Assembly: GCF_009931655.1 (NCBI RefSeq)
Contig: NZ_CP047984.1
Location: 2,002,501-2,066,500 of the forward strand
DNA: 64,000 nucleotides
Direction of reading: 5' to 3'
From: Pontibacter russatus
GTDB lineage: Bacteria; Bacteroidota; Bacteroidia; Cytophagales; Hymenobacteraceae
The notes under the pieces were generated by a model. The model was given only the letters and a program-made list of their open reading frames with translations. It was not told where the DNA came from and searched no databases. Position numbers and translations under genes: made by a program. Below, one piece after another: positions 16,322-25,567 of the stretch. Every line of letters starts with the position of its first letter. Position 1 is the first letter of the stretch.

Positions 16322-18163
16322 ATGAAGACGTACTTTCGCATCCTGCAGTTTGCCAAGCCCTACAGCCGGTTTGTGCCGCTGTACGCTTTATATACCATTT
16401 TAGGCATCATCTTCGGACTATTCAACTTCACGCTCATCATCCCGTTGCTGAATGTGCTGTTTGGGGAGGTGAGCCCCGAAGAAGCAGCCGCCATGACGGC
16501 TACCCGCCCGGAGTTCAGCCTGAACATCGAGTTTCTGAAAGATTTCTTCAACTACTATTTCGGGCAGATTATTCTGCAGGAGGGGCGTGAGGGGGCGCTG
16601 CTGTTTGTGTGCCTGCTGGTGATCGTGTCGGTGTTTCTGGCCAACCTTTTCCGATACCTCGCCTTCCGGATTGTGGGGGCGCTGCGGGCGCATGTGGTGC
16701 GAAATATGCGCCAGGCCATATATAAACGCGTCACGGAGCTGCACCTGGGTTATTTCTCGAACGAGCGCAAAGGCGACCTGATGACGCGCCTGACCGTGGA
16801 CATACAGGAGGTGGAGAGCTCGGTGGTGAGCACGCTGACCACGGTGATACGGGAGCCGATTACCATCATCGCCTTCTTCATTATTCTGTTCACCATGTCG
16901 GTGGAGTTGACGCTGTTTACGCTGCTGCTGCTGCCGATTTCGGGAGGCATCATCGCGGGCATCTCCAAGCGGCTGAAGCGCCGGGCCAGGCAGGGCCAGG
17001 ACTCGCTCAGCTTCATCCTCACCATCATTGACGAAACATTGAGCGGCATGCGCGTGATCAAGGCTTTTAATGCGGAGCCGTTTATACTGGACAAATTCCA
17101 CCAGCAGAACAACCGCTACGCCCACATCCAGCGCTCCATCGCCAACAAGCGCGACCTGGCCTCGCCGCTGTCGGAGTTCCTGGGTGTGGCCGTGGTGGCA
17201 GGGCTCCTATATTACGGGGGCAACATGGTGCTGAACCGGCAATCGGAGCTGACGCCAGCAGAGTTTATCACTTATATCATCCTGTTCTCGCAGGTGCTGG
17301 TGCCAGCCAAGGCGATGTCGGCCTCGTTCAGCAACATCCAGCGGGGGCTGGTATCCGGCGACAGGGTGCTGCAGGTAATCGACACGAAGCCGCAGATCGT
17401 GAACAAACCGAACGCAAAAGCGCTGCCAGTGTTTGCGGAGCAGATCGAGTTCAGGGATGTGGGCTTCGGCTACGGCGGCAAGCCGGTGCTGCAGGACATC
17501 AACTTCACGATTGAGAAAGGCAAAACGGTGGCGCTCGTGGGCCCGTCGGGTGGCGGCAAGTCCACGCTGGCCGACCTGCTGCCGCGCTTCTACGACCCCA
17601 CGGCGGGCGCCATCTATATAGACGGCCACGACATCCGGGACTATACCATGGAGTCGGTGCGCGATAAGATTGGCGTGGTGACGCAGGAGTCTATCCTCTT
17701 CAACGACACGATTTTCAACAATATCGCCTTTAACAAAACCGATGCGACAGAGGAGGAAGTGATCGCCGCCGCGAAAATTGCCAACGCCCATGAGTTCATC
17801 ATCCACACCGAGAACGGCTACCAGACGATGATCGGCGACCGGGGCGGCAAGCTATCAGGGGGGCAGCGGCAGCGCCTGAGCATCGCGCGCGCCATTCTCA
17901 AAAACCCGCCCATCCTTATCTTGGACGAAGCCACCTCGGCCCTCGACACCGAATCGGAGAAACTGGTGCAGGAGGCGCTGACAAACCTGATGAAGCACAG
18001 AACCTCCATCATGATTGCGCACCGCCTGAGCACCATACAGCATGCCGATGAGATACTCGTGCTGCAGCAGGGCCGCATCGTGGAGCGCGGCACACACGAA
18101 GAATTGCAGCAGCAGAGCGGCGGTTTATATGCCCGCCTCACGCAGATGCAGCTCACGGCATAA
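16322..18163 (+). CDS. ABC transporter, permease fused to ATPase (MsbA-like)
   Basis: A 613-residue half transporter. Six membrane segments (about residues 15-320) are followed by the nucleotide-binding domain, with Walker A GPSGGGKST near 406, signature LSGGQRQRLSIARAIL near 510, Walker B ILILDEATSALD near 533 and the switch His in IMIAHRLSTIQ. It is homodimeric by type. Lipid A flipping (MsbA) is the most likely role given gmhA next door, but drug or lipid export cannot be excluded. I chose the second ATG (16322, MKTYFRILQFAKPYSRF) over 16289 because family homology begins there. Confidence 0.88.
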   Translation: MKTYFRILQFAKPYSRFVPLYALYTILGIIFGLFNFTLIIPLLNVLFGEVSPEEAAAMTATRPEFSLNIEFLKDFFNYYFGQIILQEGREGALLFVCLLVIVSVFLANLFRYLAFRIVGALRAHVVRNMRQAIYKRVTELHLGYFSNERKGDLMTRLTVDIQEVESSVVSTLTTVIREPITIIAFFIILFTMSVELTLFTLLLLPISGGIIAGISKRLKRRARQGQDSLSFILTIIDETLSGMRVIKAFNAEPFILDKFHQQNNRYAHIQRSIANKRDLASPLSEFLGVAVVAGLLYYGGNMVLNRQSELTPAEFITYIILFSQVLVPAKAMSASFSNIQRGLVSGDRVLQVIDTKPQIVNKPNAKALPVFAEQIEFRDVGFGYGGKPVLQDINFTIEKGKTVALVGPSGGGKSTLADLLPRFYDPTAGAIYIDGHDIRDYTMESVRDKIGVVTQESILFNDTIFNNIAFNKTDATEEEVIAAAKIANAHEFIIHTENGYQTMIGDRGGKLSGGQRQRLSIARAILKNPPILILDEATSALDTESEKLVQEALTNLMKHRTSIMIAHRLSTIQHADEILVLQQGRIVERGTHEELQQQSGGLYARLTQMQLTA

Positions 18164-18389
18164 GGCTGGCAGAGGGTGGAAGCTATATGTATAAAAGGAT
18201 ACAAGACTTTTTGTGTTGCATCTAAAAAATCACCACTTGCTTTACATATATAAGGCTCTAATAGAGAGTGCAGGCAAATCTTATCCGGGAGCTTGCATAT
18301 AGCACCTCCCCCCGAACAAACCCTTTGTGTATAACCATATATAAATTACCTCAGCAGAAAAAGCGGCTGAACCGCCAACCACCATATAT

Positions 18390-18968
18390 ATGACATCAAC
18401 CTCCACCATACTGGCAGAACTGACCCAGGCACAGGAAGTGCTGAAGGCTTTTCTAAGTGATGAAAAGAATATTACCGCCATCGGGCAGGCGGCTGACACG
18501 ATGGCCGACAGCATCCGGAGCGGCGGCAAGATTCTGAGCTGCGGCAACGGCGGCTCGATGTGCGACGCCATGCACTTTGCCGAAGAACTCACCGGCCGCT
18601 ACCGCAACGACCGCCGCGCCCTGCCCGCCATCGCCATCTCAGACCAGAGCCATATGAGCTGTGTCGGCAACGACTATGGCTACGAGGCCGTGTTCTCGCG
18701 CTACCTGGAGGCGCTGGGCAATGCGGGCGACGTACTGCTGGCCATCAGCACCAGCGGCAACTCAGGTAATGTGCTGAAGGCGGCGGAAACAGCCAAGGCC
18801 AGAGGCATGAAAGTAGTGGGCCTGACGGGCAAAGACGGCGGCAAACTGGCCCCGCTCTGCGACGTGGAGGTGCGCGTGCCGCACACCGGCTATGCCGACC
18901 GGGTACAGGAAATCCATATCAAGGTCATTCATATCCTGATCCTGTTGCTGGAACAAAAACTAACCTAG
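18390..18968 (+). CDS. gmhA: Phosphoheptose isomerase
   Basis: A 192-residue SIS-domain protein. It has [20 protein letters not shown] (about residues 50-69), [19 protein letters not shown] and [15 protein letters not shown] (about 118-132), all matching GmhA. The enzyme turns sedoheptulose 7-phosphate into D-glycero-heptose 7-phosphate, the first step of heptose for lipopolysaccharide core or other glycans. The other heptose genes are not in this window. The ATG at 18390 is within a CCATATATATG run. The 226-bp gap upstream is rich in TATATA. Confidence 0.9.
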   Translation: MTSTSTILAELTQAQEVLKAFLSDEKNITAIGQAADTMADSIRSGGKILSCGNGGSMCDAMHFAEELTGRYRNDRRALPAIAISDQSHMSCVGNDYGYEAVFSRYLEALGNAGDVLLAISTSGNSGNVLKAAETAKARGMKVVGLTGKDGGKLAPLCDVEVRVPHTGYADRVQEIHIKVIHILILLLEQKLT

Positions 18969-18974
18969 CACGGA

Positions 18975-19024
18975 AGACCTCGCGGTGTGCGGAGCTCCCG
19001 CGAGTGTCTGAGGCAAAGGCAGTG
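18975..19024 (+). repeat. REP/BIME-like hairpin element, copy 1
   Basis: The core (18975-19010) has the ends AGAC...GTCT and an inner TCGCGG/CCGCGA stem. It agrees at 31 of 36 positions with the reverse complement of 58318-58353 and less closely with 58242-58277. The homology to the latter continues as CAAAGGCAG at 19013-19021. It lies just after gmhA. Confidence 0.75.
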
Positions 19025-19138
19025 GCGCTTCTGTAGAGACGGAATTTGATGGAGGCGCAAAATATTGCACCTCTGCATTATCGTTTGAATAGCGATGCGT
19101 ATATGGTGAAACAGGTTTTCTAAAGCCCCTCACTTGTC

Positions 19139-19795
19139 ATGAAGCATCTGCTATATATAGCGCTCCTCCTCGGTCTGTTCTCCTGCCAGTCCCGTGACAG
19201 CAGCAACCAGAAAGAGAAGATCAATCCAGCCAATCCCGTGGCGGACACCACTGCGGCCGCACCAGCATTGCCCGCCCCGCCCGACTCCGCCTACCTGATT
19301 GTGCCCGGCGGAAGCATTGGCCATATATACCTGGAAATGCCCGCCACCAAACTGCAAGGCATCATGGGCCAAGCCGACAGCGGCGATGCCGCCATGGGCA
19401 AATCGCTGCAGTTCTGGCTCAGCAAAGACACGCTCCGGCCCCGGAAATATGTGGCGGTATATACCGTGAATGACTTCGACGGCAGCGGCAGCCCGCCGGA
19501 AGTGCGGCAGGTGCAGGTCACCTCGCCGGAATTCAGGACGGAAGGCGGCCTCGGCCCCGGCAGTTCGCTCGCTGCGATACGGGAGCAGTTTGGGCAGTTG
19601 CAGCCGCTGGCTTACTATACAAACGAAGCGGGCCGGCAGGTATATATCTACGATGCGCAGGCGCAGGGTATTGCCTTCGAGGTGACCGTGCCCGACAGCA
19701 TCAGCACCGCCGTCACCATTCATGCCAAAGGCGCGGACGTGACAGACACGTACCTGCCCATACATCCCGACATGACCCGGCTGCGGCGCCCCTGA
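19139..19795 (+). CDS. Putative lipoprotein, unknown function
   Basis: A 218-residue protein with a lipoprotein signal: MKHLLYIALLLGLFSC with Cys16 as the lipidation site. A Ser/Lys/Ala/Pro-rich linker follows (about 17-50), then a soluble domain with GGSIGHIYLEMPATKLQGIM and LRPRKYVAVYTVNDFDGSG. It would sit in the periplasmic or outer membrane. I do not recognise the domain. The repeated pattern of a G-x-I-x-L start and ASLAAIREQFGQL-like helix resembles small periplasmic domains seen as repeats in Bacteroidota, but I can name none. Confidence 0.75.
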   Translation: MKHLLYIALLLGLFSCQSRDSSNQKEKINPANPVADTTAAAPALPAPPDSAYLIVPGGSIGHIYLEMPATKLQGIMGQADSGDAAMGKSLQFWLSKDTLRPRKYVAVYTVNDFDGSGSPPEVRQVQVTSPEFRTEGGLGPGSSLAAIREQFGQLQPLAYYTNEAGRQVYIYDAQAQGIAFEVTVPDSISTAVTIHAKGADVTDTYLPIHPDMTRLRRP

Positions 19796-19910
19796 GCTGG
19801 CGATCTTCTAAAGTAAAGCTATTTTGATTTTTGGAACAGGAATATGAATCAATTGCATTTATCCATTGTTTCAGCACAGAATCTCCACTAATACTTTCTA
19901 AGGACGAAGT

Positions 19911-21449
19911 ATGCTCATCAAAACTTTCGGAAGCGCCGTGCAGGGCGTGAACGCCTACACCATCACCATTGAAGTCAGCGTCAGCGCCGGCACCAAGTAT
20001 TTTCTCGTCGGCCTACCCGACAACGCCGTGAAGGAAGGCGAGCAGCGGATTGAGTCTGCGCTGAAGCAGTACGGCTACAAAATCCCCCGCCAGAAAATCG
20101 TCATCAACATGGCGCCGGCCGATATCCGGAAAGAAGGCTCTGCTTATGATCTGACAATAGCGATGGGCATACTGGCGGCCTCGGGGCAGATGGCTGCCGA
20201 CAGGGTTGCGGACTATATGATTATGGGTGAGCTGTCGCTGGACGGTTCGCTGCGCCCGGTAAAGGGGGTGCTGCCCATTGCCATACAGGCCCGCAAAGAG
20301 GGCTTCAAAGGCATTATACTGCCCGCCCAGAATGCCACTGAGGCTGCCATCGTGAATAACCTCGATGTGATAGGCGTCAACACCATCCTGGAGGCGATTG
20401 AGTTCCTCGACGGGCACCGCGAGATCCCGCCGGTGGTCATCAACACGCGGGAGCTGTTTCAGGGGGCAGTGGATATCTATGCCGCCGACTTTGCCGATGT
20501 GCAGGGGCAGGAGAACATCAAGAGAGCGCTGGAGATCGCTGCCGCCGGAGGCCACAACGTGATTATGATCGGTCCGCCGGGGGCGGGCAAAACCATGCTG
20601 GCCAAGCGCCTGCCCTCTATCCTGCCGCCGCTCTCGATGCAGGAGGCGCTGGAGACGACTAAGATACACTCCGTTGCAGGCAAGTTGGGTGAGGGGGCTT
20701 CGCTGCTCACCACGCGCCCCTACCGCTCACCGCACCATACCATATCCGACGTGGCACTGGTGGGCGGCGGCGGCAACCCGCAACCCGGCGAGATATCGCT
20801 GGCGCACAACGGCGTGCTTTTTCTGGACGAGCTGCCTGAGTTTAAGCGCACCGTGCTGGAGGTAATGCGCCAGCCGCTCGAAGAGCGCCGCGTCACCATC
20901 TCCCGCGCCAAGATGTCGCTCGACTTCCCCGCTAACTTTATGCTGGTGGCCAGCATGAATCCCTGCCCCTGCGGCTATTACAACGACCCGAACAAGGAAT
21001 GCGTGTGCGGGCCGGGCGTGGTGCAGCGTTACCTGAACAAGGTGAGCGGCCCTTTGCTGGACCGCATTGATTTGCATGTGGAGGTAACGCCCGTCACGTT
21101 CGACCAGATAACCGCCACCCGCAAGGCCGAGGGCAGTGCCGCCGTGCGGGAGCGCGTGGAAGTGGCGCGCCGGATGCAGACAGAGCGCTTCCGGGATATG
21201 CCCCAGGTACACTCCAACGCCATGATGCCCTCGCAGATGGTGAAGGAAGTCTGCCAGATAAACGAGGCCGGGCGCACCCTGCTCAAGACAGCCATGGAGC
21301 GGCTCGGCCTCTCGGCCCGCGCCTACGACCGCATCCTGAAAGTGAGCCGCACCATCGCCGACCTGGCCGACAGCGGGGATATTAAAATTGAACATTTGGC
21401 AGAGGCTATTCAGTACCGTAGCCTCGACCGCGAGGGCTGGGCGGGCTGA
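19911..21449 (+). CDS. comM: YifB/ComM family magnesium-chelatase-like AAA+ ATPase
   Basis: A 512-residue protein in three parts: an N-terminal Lon-protease-like ChlI domain (about 1-165, with KEGSAYDLTIAMGIL), an AAA+ module with Walker A GPPGAGKTMLAKRLP (near 221) and Walker B LFLDELPEF (near 304), and a C-terminal magnesium-chelatase domain. Four Cys occur in CPCGYYNDPNKECVCG. ComM in Vibrio and Haemophilus is a hexameric helicase that helps integrate incoming DNA during natural transformation. Whether this bacterium is transformable is not known. Confidence 0.9.
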   Translation: MLIKTFGSAVQGVNAYTITIEVSVSAGTKYFLVGLPDNAVKEGEQRIESALKQYGYKIPRQKIVINMAPADIRKEGSAYDLTIAMGILAASGQMAADRVADYMIMGELSLDGSLRPVKGVLPIAIQARKEGFKGIILPAQNATEAAIVNNLDVIGVNTILEAIEFLDGHREIPPVVINTRELFQGAVDIYAADFADVQGQENIKRALEIAAAGGHNVIMIGPPGAGKTMLAKRLPSILPPLSMQEALETTKIHSVAGKLGEGASLLTTRPYRSPHHTISDVALVGGGGNPQPGEISLAHNGVLFLDELPEFKRTVLEVMRQPLEERRVTISRAKMSLDFPANFMLVASMNPCPCGYYNDPNKECVCGPGVVQRYLNKVSGPLLDRIDLHVEVTPVTFDQITATRKAEGSAAVRERVEVARRMQTERFRDMPQVHSNAMMPSQMVKEVCQINEAGRTLLKTAMERLGLSARAYDRILKVSRTIADLADSGDIKIEHLAEAIQYRSLDREGWAG

Positions 21450-21488
21450 CGGCAAGGGTATATATAAGCTTTTGCCTAACAACAGTTT

Positions 21489-21526
21489 AACAGGAGCGGC
21501 AGCCATATATGGCTGCCGCTCCTGTT
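21489..21526. terminator. 38-bp perfect palindrome after the comM-like gene
   Basis: Nineteen bases pair perfectly with the next nineteen, around a central CATATATG. No T-tract follows on the plus strand, so it may be a Rho-independent terminator of weak form or a structural element; RNA would form a very stable hairpin. Confidence 0.55.
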
Positions 21527-21691
21527 GCTCAGGAAACGGCCATTCCGCCCTTCCCGCTTGCACTGGTTTATTGCAAAAAGAGGGCCGCAGCCTATACTTT
21601 TCTAAAGCCCTTGCGTAATAGCCTTACATCGGGCAGCAAATCTTTAATCCAATAACCCCGTTAACAGTGTTTTCCACGAACATTTAATGCT

Positions 21692-22276
21692 ATGAAAAAG
21701 ACCCTTTTATTTCTTGCCTTTATTTTGACGACTGCGGTGGCCACGCAGGCGCAGGCACCACGTTTTGGTGTGCGGGTGGGAGCCAACTACTCCGGCTTCT
21801 CCGGCGACGATGCCGAAAACCTCGACAGAATGTTCGGCTTCCATGCCGGTATCACCTCACAGTTCTCCCTGACTTCCGATGATTTCTTTGCCATCCAGCC
21901 CGAAATCCTTTTCTCCAAGAAAGGCGCCGAATCAGAGGACGATAACTATAAAGCAAAATTAAGTTACATCGATGTTCCGGTGCTGGCCAAGGTAAACGCC
22001 GGTCCGCTGTACTTCGAAGCCGGACCGCAGGTGTCGTTCCGCATTGGCGGCGACATAGAAGTTGGCGGAAACAATGTGATAGATGATTTGGATGCTTTCA
22101 AACGGACAAGCCTCGGCTACGCGGCAGGTGTGGGCTTAGCCTCCACGCCACTCGGCCTGAGCGTTGGCGTGCGCTACAACGGCGACATCTCTAAACTATA
22201 TGATGCAGACGATGTGTCTGACATACGCAACAACTTGTTTATGCTGACGGTGGGCTATATGTTCCCGAGCAGGTAA
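21692..22276 (+). CDS. Outer-membrane beta-barrel protein (porin/PorT family), tandem copy 1
   Basis: A 194-residue protein with a signal peptide (MKKTLLFLAFILTTAVATQA), then GVRVGANYSGFSGD and the family block YIDVPVLAKVNAGPLYFEAG, ending in VGYMFPSR. This is the OMP_b-brl_2 type of small eight- to ten-strand barrel common in Bacteroidota. The function is usually unknown. The next two genes are paralogues in the same direction, so the cluster probably arose by tandem duplication. Each copy has its own terminator or long gap, so they are likely separate transcripts. Confidence 0.88.
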   Translation: MKKTLLFLAFILTTAVATQAQAPRFGVRVGANYSGFSGDDAENLDRMFGFHAGITSQFSLTSDDFFAIQPEILFSKKGAESEDDNYKAKLSYIDVPVLAKVNAGPLYFEAGPQVSFRIGGDIEVGGNNVIDDLDAFKRTSLGYAAGVGLASTPLGLSVGVRYNGDISKLYDADDVSDIRNNLFMLTVGYMFPSR

Positions 22277-22316
22277 GACACGGATTACCTAGTACAACCT
22301 AAAACTATGAGAAAGC

Positions 22317-22345
22317 AGCCCGGCCATGGCCGGGCTCTCTTTTTG
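22317..22345 (+). terminator. Terminator after barrel copy 1
   Basis: A perfect 20-bp palindrome (AGCCCGGCC/GGCCGGGCT type) followed by CTCTTTTTG. The rest of this 328-bp gap (22346-22604) shows only TATATA-rich sequence and no further feature I can support. Confidence 0.85.
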
Positions 22346-22604
22346 CCCCGTGTTATACTCCATTTGCCTGTGTTTATATATAGCCTGCGTTTATTTCCGG
22401 TTCCTATATAGCCTACATATATGTTCTGGCCTGTTTGTTGCAATACCCCCGCTGCATGCATGCACAAACAAAGCAAAGTGCTGGAACCACTGTTAAACCA
22501 AGGAAGGCGTGGCCCGGCAGAAGATCGGTCAAAAATATTAACCCCTATTTATCCTTTAACCTGTATACTGCCCGTTCAGGCATATACAACAACCTGTTTG
22601 AATT

Positions 22605-23267
22605 ATGAAAAAGCTATTATTCTCCTTTGTATTCGTGCTGGGCTCCTTCGCCGTGGCACAGGCACAGTCTGGCATCGGTGTCAGGGCAGGCGCCAACTTC
22701 TCGAACCTGGAAGGCGACCTGAAAAACGAATCCAGGTACCAGAACAAAGTGGGCTTCCATGGCGGCCTTACCTTCGGCATCCCCGTTATCGAGAACTTCT
22801 TCTTTATCCAGCCGGAGGTCCTGTACTCCACCAAAGGCTTTAAGTATGAGGACACCGAAATTGACGTACCGGCCGTGGGGCTGGTGGAGCGCGACGGGAA
22901 AATGGACTACAGCTACATTGATGTGCCCGTGCTTGCGAAGATAAAGGCCGGTCCGATTTACTTCGAGGCGGGGCCGCAGGCCTCCTATCTGCTCAACGTG
23001 AACAATAACATCAAAGAGTCGCTGAACGGCGAGGCCTATTCCTCCACCACCACCAAGCGTGAGCTGGATGGGCTACAGCGGTTTGAGATCGGATACGCGG
23101 CCGGTGTGGGTTTTGCGACCAGCAGCGGCATCAGCCTGGGGGTGCGCTACAACGGCAGCCTGACTGATTTTGTGGACGAGAACCCTGAAGATTACTTCGA
23201 GGGCGACCTGACCAACGCCCGCCACTCCACGATTATGGCAACTATCGGCTTCACCTTTGGCCGATAA
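22605..23267 (+). CDS. Outer-membrane beta-barrel protein (porin/PorT family), tandem copy 2
   Basis: A 220-residue barrel with a signal peptide (MKKLLFSFVFVLGSFAVAQA), mature start QSGIGVRAGANFSNLEGDL, the shared block YIDVPVLAKIKAGPIYFEAG and a closing strand ATIGFTFGR. It is clearly a paralogue of the gene before it; the blocks LGVRYNGSLTDF and VGVRYNGDISKL also correspond. Insertions in the loops (about residues 84-100 and 140-160) explain the extra length. The C-terminal Phe-x-Phe pattern fits recognition by the BAM complex. Confidence 0.88.
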   Translation: MKKLLFSFVFVLGSFAVAQAQSGIGVRAGANFSNLEGDLKNESRYQNKVGFHGGLTFGIPVIENFFFIQPEVLYSTKGFKYEDTEIDVPAVGLVERDGKMDYSYIDVPVLAKIKAGPIYFEAGPQASYLLNVNNNIKESLNGEAYSSTTTKRELDGLQRFEIGYAAGVGFATSSGISLGVRYNGSLTDFVDENPEDYFEGDLTNARHSTIMATIGFTFGR

Positions 23268-23295
23268 GCAAAATTTCTATTACTAAACTCCAGGC

Positions 23296-23326
23296 TCGCC
23301 CTGCCCCCTGGGCAGGGCGAACTTTT
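23296..23326 (+). terminator. Terminator after barrel copy 2
   Basis: A 9-bp stem (TCGCCCTGC/GCAGGGCGA) followed by ACTTTTTA. Confidence 0.85.
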
Positions 23327-23414
23327 TATATATAGCCACACAGCGCCTCCAACCATTTGACGCCTGCCGTAGTAAACAAGGCTATATATACCCGGACCTC
23401 ATCCCCCTACTCCT

Positions 23415-24053
23415 ATGAAAAAAGCTTTACTGTTTCTCACGCTTCTGCTCGCCCCGCTGCTGATGGCCCAGGCGCAGTATGTCCGCCTGGGTGCGAAAGG
23501 CGGCGGCGGTTTCGCCCGCCTCCACGGCGATGATGGCTCCTCAGACTATACGAACACCCTTGGGGTGTACCATATAGGCGGCGTGGTGAGCTATGAGTTC
23601 GTGTCGCGGATAGCGGTGCAGGCAGAGGTGCTGTATGCGCAGAAGGGATTCACGTACGAGGATTTCAGGCATAACCAGACCGACGACCTCAGCGGCGACC
23701 TGCGGCTGCACTATATAGAACTGCCCCTGTTGTTTAAGCTGCAAAAAGGCGGGCTGTTTGCGGAGGCTGGTCCCTATATAGGCTACCTGCTGGATGCCAG
23801 CGACGATTTCCAGTTGGATTCTGCGGGCACCAATCCGCCGCCCTTCTATGCTTCCGACCGTCTCAACCGCTTCGACTACGGTTACACAGTCGGTATCGGC
23901 ATCATGCTGGACAGCGGTTTCTTCATGAGTTTCAGGCACGAGGGCGGCTTCCGCTCCATCACCACAGCCCTGGATCAGAAAAACCTCGGATTCAGGGTAA
24001 GTGTCGGCTATCTCATCCCGGCGCCATCCCCTGCTGAGGTGATGCAGCCCTAG
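23415..24053 (+). CDS. Outer-membrane beta-barrel protein (porin/PorT family), tandem copy 3
   Basis: A 212-residue barrel with a signal peptide (MKKALLFLTLLLAPLLMAQA), start QYVRLGAKGGGGFARLHGDD and the corresponding block YIELPLLFKLQKGGLFAEAG. It is more diverged than copies 1 and 2. The end VSVGYLIPAPSPAEVMQP lacks the aromatic last residue usual for barrels, so a short tail follows the last strand. It converges with the dipeptidase gene 56 bp downstream. Confidence 0.85.
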   Translation: MKKALLFLTLLLAPLLMAQAQYVRLGAKGGGGFARLHGDDGSSDYTNTLGVYHIGGVVSYEFVSRIAVQAEVLYAQKGFTYEDFRHNQTDDLSGDLRLHYIELPLLFKLQKGGLFAEAGPYIGYLLDASDDFQLDSAGTNPPPFYASDRLNRFDYGYTVGIGIMLDSGFFMSFRHEGGFRSITTALDQKNLGFRVSVGYLIPAPSPAEVMQP

Positions 24054-24109
24054 CGCAAAAGGCCAGTCGATATATAGCCTAGCCTTCTGCGTTATTGGTA
24101 TATATAAAG

Positions 24110-25471
24110 CTACTGCTGCATCTCGGCAAAAAACCTGTAGAACAGCGGGATGGTTTCGATGCCTTTCATATAGTTGAAAATTCCGAAGTGCTCGTTTGGT
24201 GAGTGGATGGCGTCCGAGTCCAGCCCGAAGCCCATCAGCACCGAATCCAGGCCCAACTCTGACTTGAACATCGCCACTATCGGGATAGAACCGCCGCTGC
24301 GCACCGGTATCGGCTTCACGCCAAAGGTCTCCTCATATGCCCTGGCAGCGGCCTGGTACGCAATAGAGTCCGTCGGCGTTACCACGGGCTCTCCACCGTG
24401 GTGCGGTTTCACCACCACCTTCACGCTTTTGGGGGCAATGCTTTCGAAGTGTTTTTTAAATTTTTCCGTAATTTCTTCCGAAGTCTGGTTCGGCACGAGG
24501 CGCATCGAAATCTTCGCATGAGCCTTGGAAGGAATCACTGTTTTGGCGCCCTCTCCGGTATAGCCGCCCCAGATGCCGTTCACGTCCAGCGTCGGGCGGA
24601 TGGAATTGCGCTCCATGGTCACGTAACCGGCCTCCCCGTGTACGTCTCCCAGGTCCAGCGCCTTCTTGTACTTCTCCAGGCTGAACGGGGCCCGCGCCAT
24701 TTCCGCGCGCTCCTCCTGGCTCAGTTCCTGCACGTTGTCATAAAAGCCGGGGATGGTGATATGATAATTCTCGTCGTGCAGTGAGGCAATTATCTGGCAC
24801 AGGATGTTGATGGGGTTGGCTACAGCCCCGCCATACAGGCCAGAGTGCAGGTCGCGGTTGGGGCCGGTTACCTCCACCTCCACGTAACTCAGCCCGCGCA
24901 GGCCGGTGGTGATGGAGGGCGCATCGTTGCCCAGCATGCCGGTATCGGAGATCAGAATCACATCCGCGCTCAGTTTATCCTTGTTTTCCTTCACAAACGC
25001 GGCCAGGTTGGCAGAGCCCACTTCCTCCTCGCCCTCAATCATAAACTTAACGTTGCAGGTCAGGTTGCCCGTCTGCACCATCGTCTCAAAGGCTTTCACG
25101 TGCATGTACATCTGCCCCTTGTCGTCGCAGGCGCCGCGGGCATATATGTTGCCGTCTTTTACCACAGGCTCAAACGGCGGGGAGGTCCAGAGTTCGTAGG
25201 GGTCGGCGGGCTGCACATCGTAGTGGCCGTACACCAGCACGGTGGGCAGGCCTGGGTCCACTATCTTCTCGCCATATACAATGGGGTATCCGCCTGTTTC
25301 GCAGAGTTCCACCTGGTCGGCGCCAGCCTCCGCCAGCCGCTGCTTCACAAACTCCGCCGTGCGCAGCACATCGGCCTTGAACTTCGGGTCGGCGCTCACC
25401 GAGGGGATGCGCAGCATGTCCAGCAATTCGTTCACAAAGCGGTCTTTGTTCTGGTTTATATAGTTGTTCAT
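24110..25471 (-). CDS. M20 family dipeptidase
   Basis: A 453-residue zinc peptidase. Metal ligands are visible: His83 in VYGHYDVQPADP, Asp116 in ARGACDDKGQ, the catalytic EGEEEVGS near 148, SDTGML near 175 and a late His in HSPNEHFGIFN. The lid and dimerisation domain lies between about 190 and 350. The layout is that of M20 dipeptidases (CNDP/PepV-like), which split dipeptides in the cytoplasm. There is no signal peptide. The gene is on its own; plsY lies upstream after a terminator. Confidence 0.92.
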   Translation of the reverse strand: MNNYINQNKDRFVNELLDMLRIPSVSADPKFKADVLRTAEFVKQRLAEAGADQVELCETGGYPIVYGEKIVDPGLPTVLVYGHYDVQPADPYELWTSPPFEPVVKDGNIYARGACDDKGQMYMHVKAFETMVQTGNLTCNVKFMIEGEEEVGSANLAAFVKENKDKLSADVILISDTGMLGNDAPSITTGLRGLSYVEVEVTGPNRDLHSGLYGGAVANPINILCQIIASLHDENYHITIPGFYDNVQELSQEERAEMARAPFSLEKYKKALDLGDVHGEAGYVTMERNSIRPTLDVNGIWGGYTGEGAKTVIPSKAHAKISMRLVPNQTSEEITEKFKKHFESIAPKSVKVVVKPHHGGEPVVTPTDSIAYQAAARAYEETFGVKPIPVRSGGSIPIVAMFKSELGLDSVLMGFGLDSDAIHSPNEHFGIFNYMKGIETIPLFYRFFAEMQQ

Positions 25472-25505
25472 GGTTTTGGGCTTGATGATGCTATAAATTT
25501 AAGTT

Positions 25506-25538
25506 AAAAAGCCATCGTGCGGGGCAGGATGGCTTTTT
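25506..25538 (-). terminator. Terminator of plsY
   Basis: A perfect 10-bp stem (AAAAAGCCAT/ATGGCTTTTT) with a 13-base loop, 29 bases past the plsY stop on the minus strand. Confidence 0.8.
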
Positions 25539-25567
25539 GATTCTGTTTCTACTGAGGCATATATACC

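Noticed and set aside
21489..21526. Palindrome considered as an operator for the barrel genes
   Set aside because: It is 165 bases from the next start and lies just after a stop codon, so a terminator-like role is simpler.
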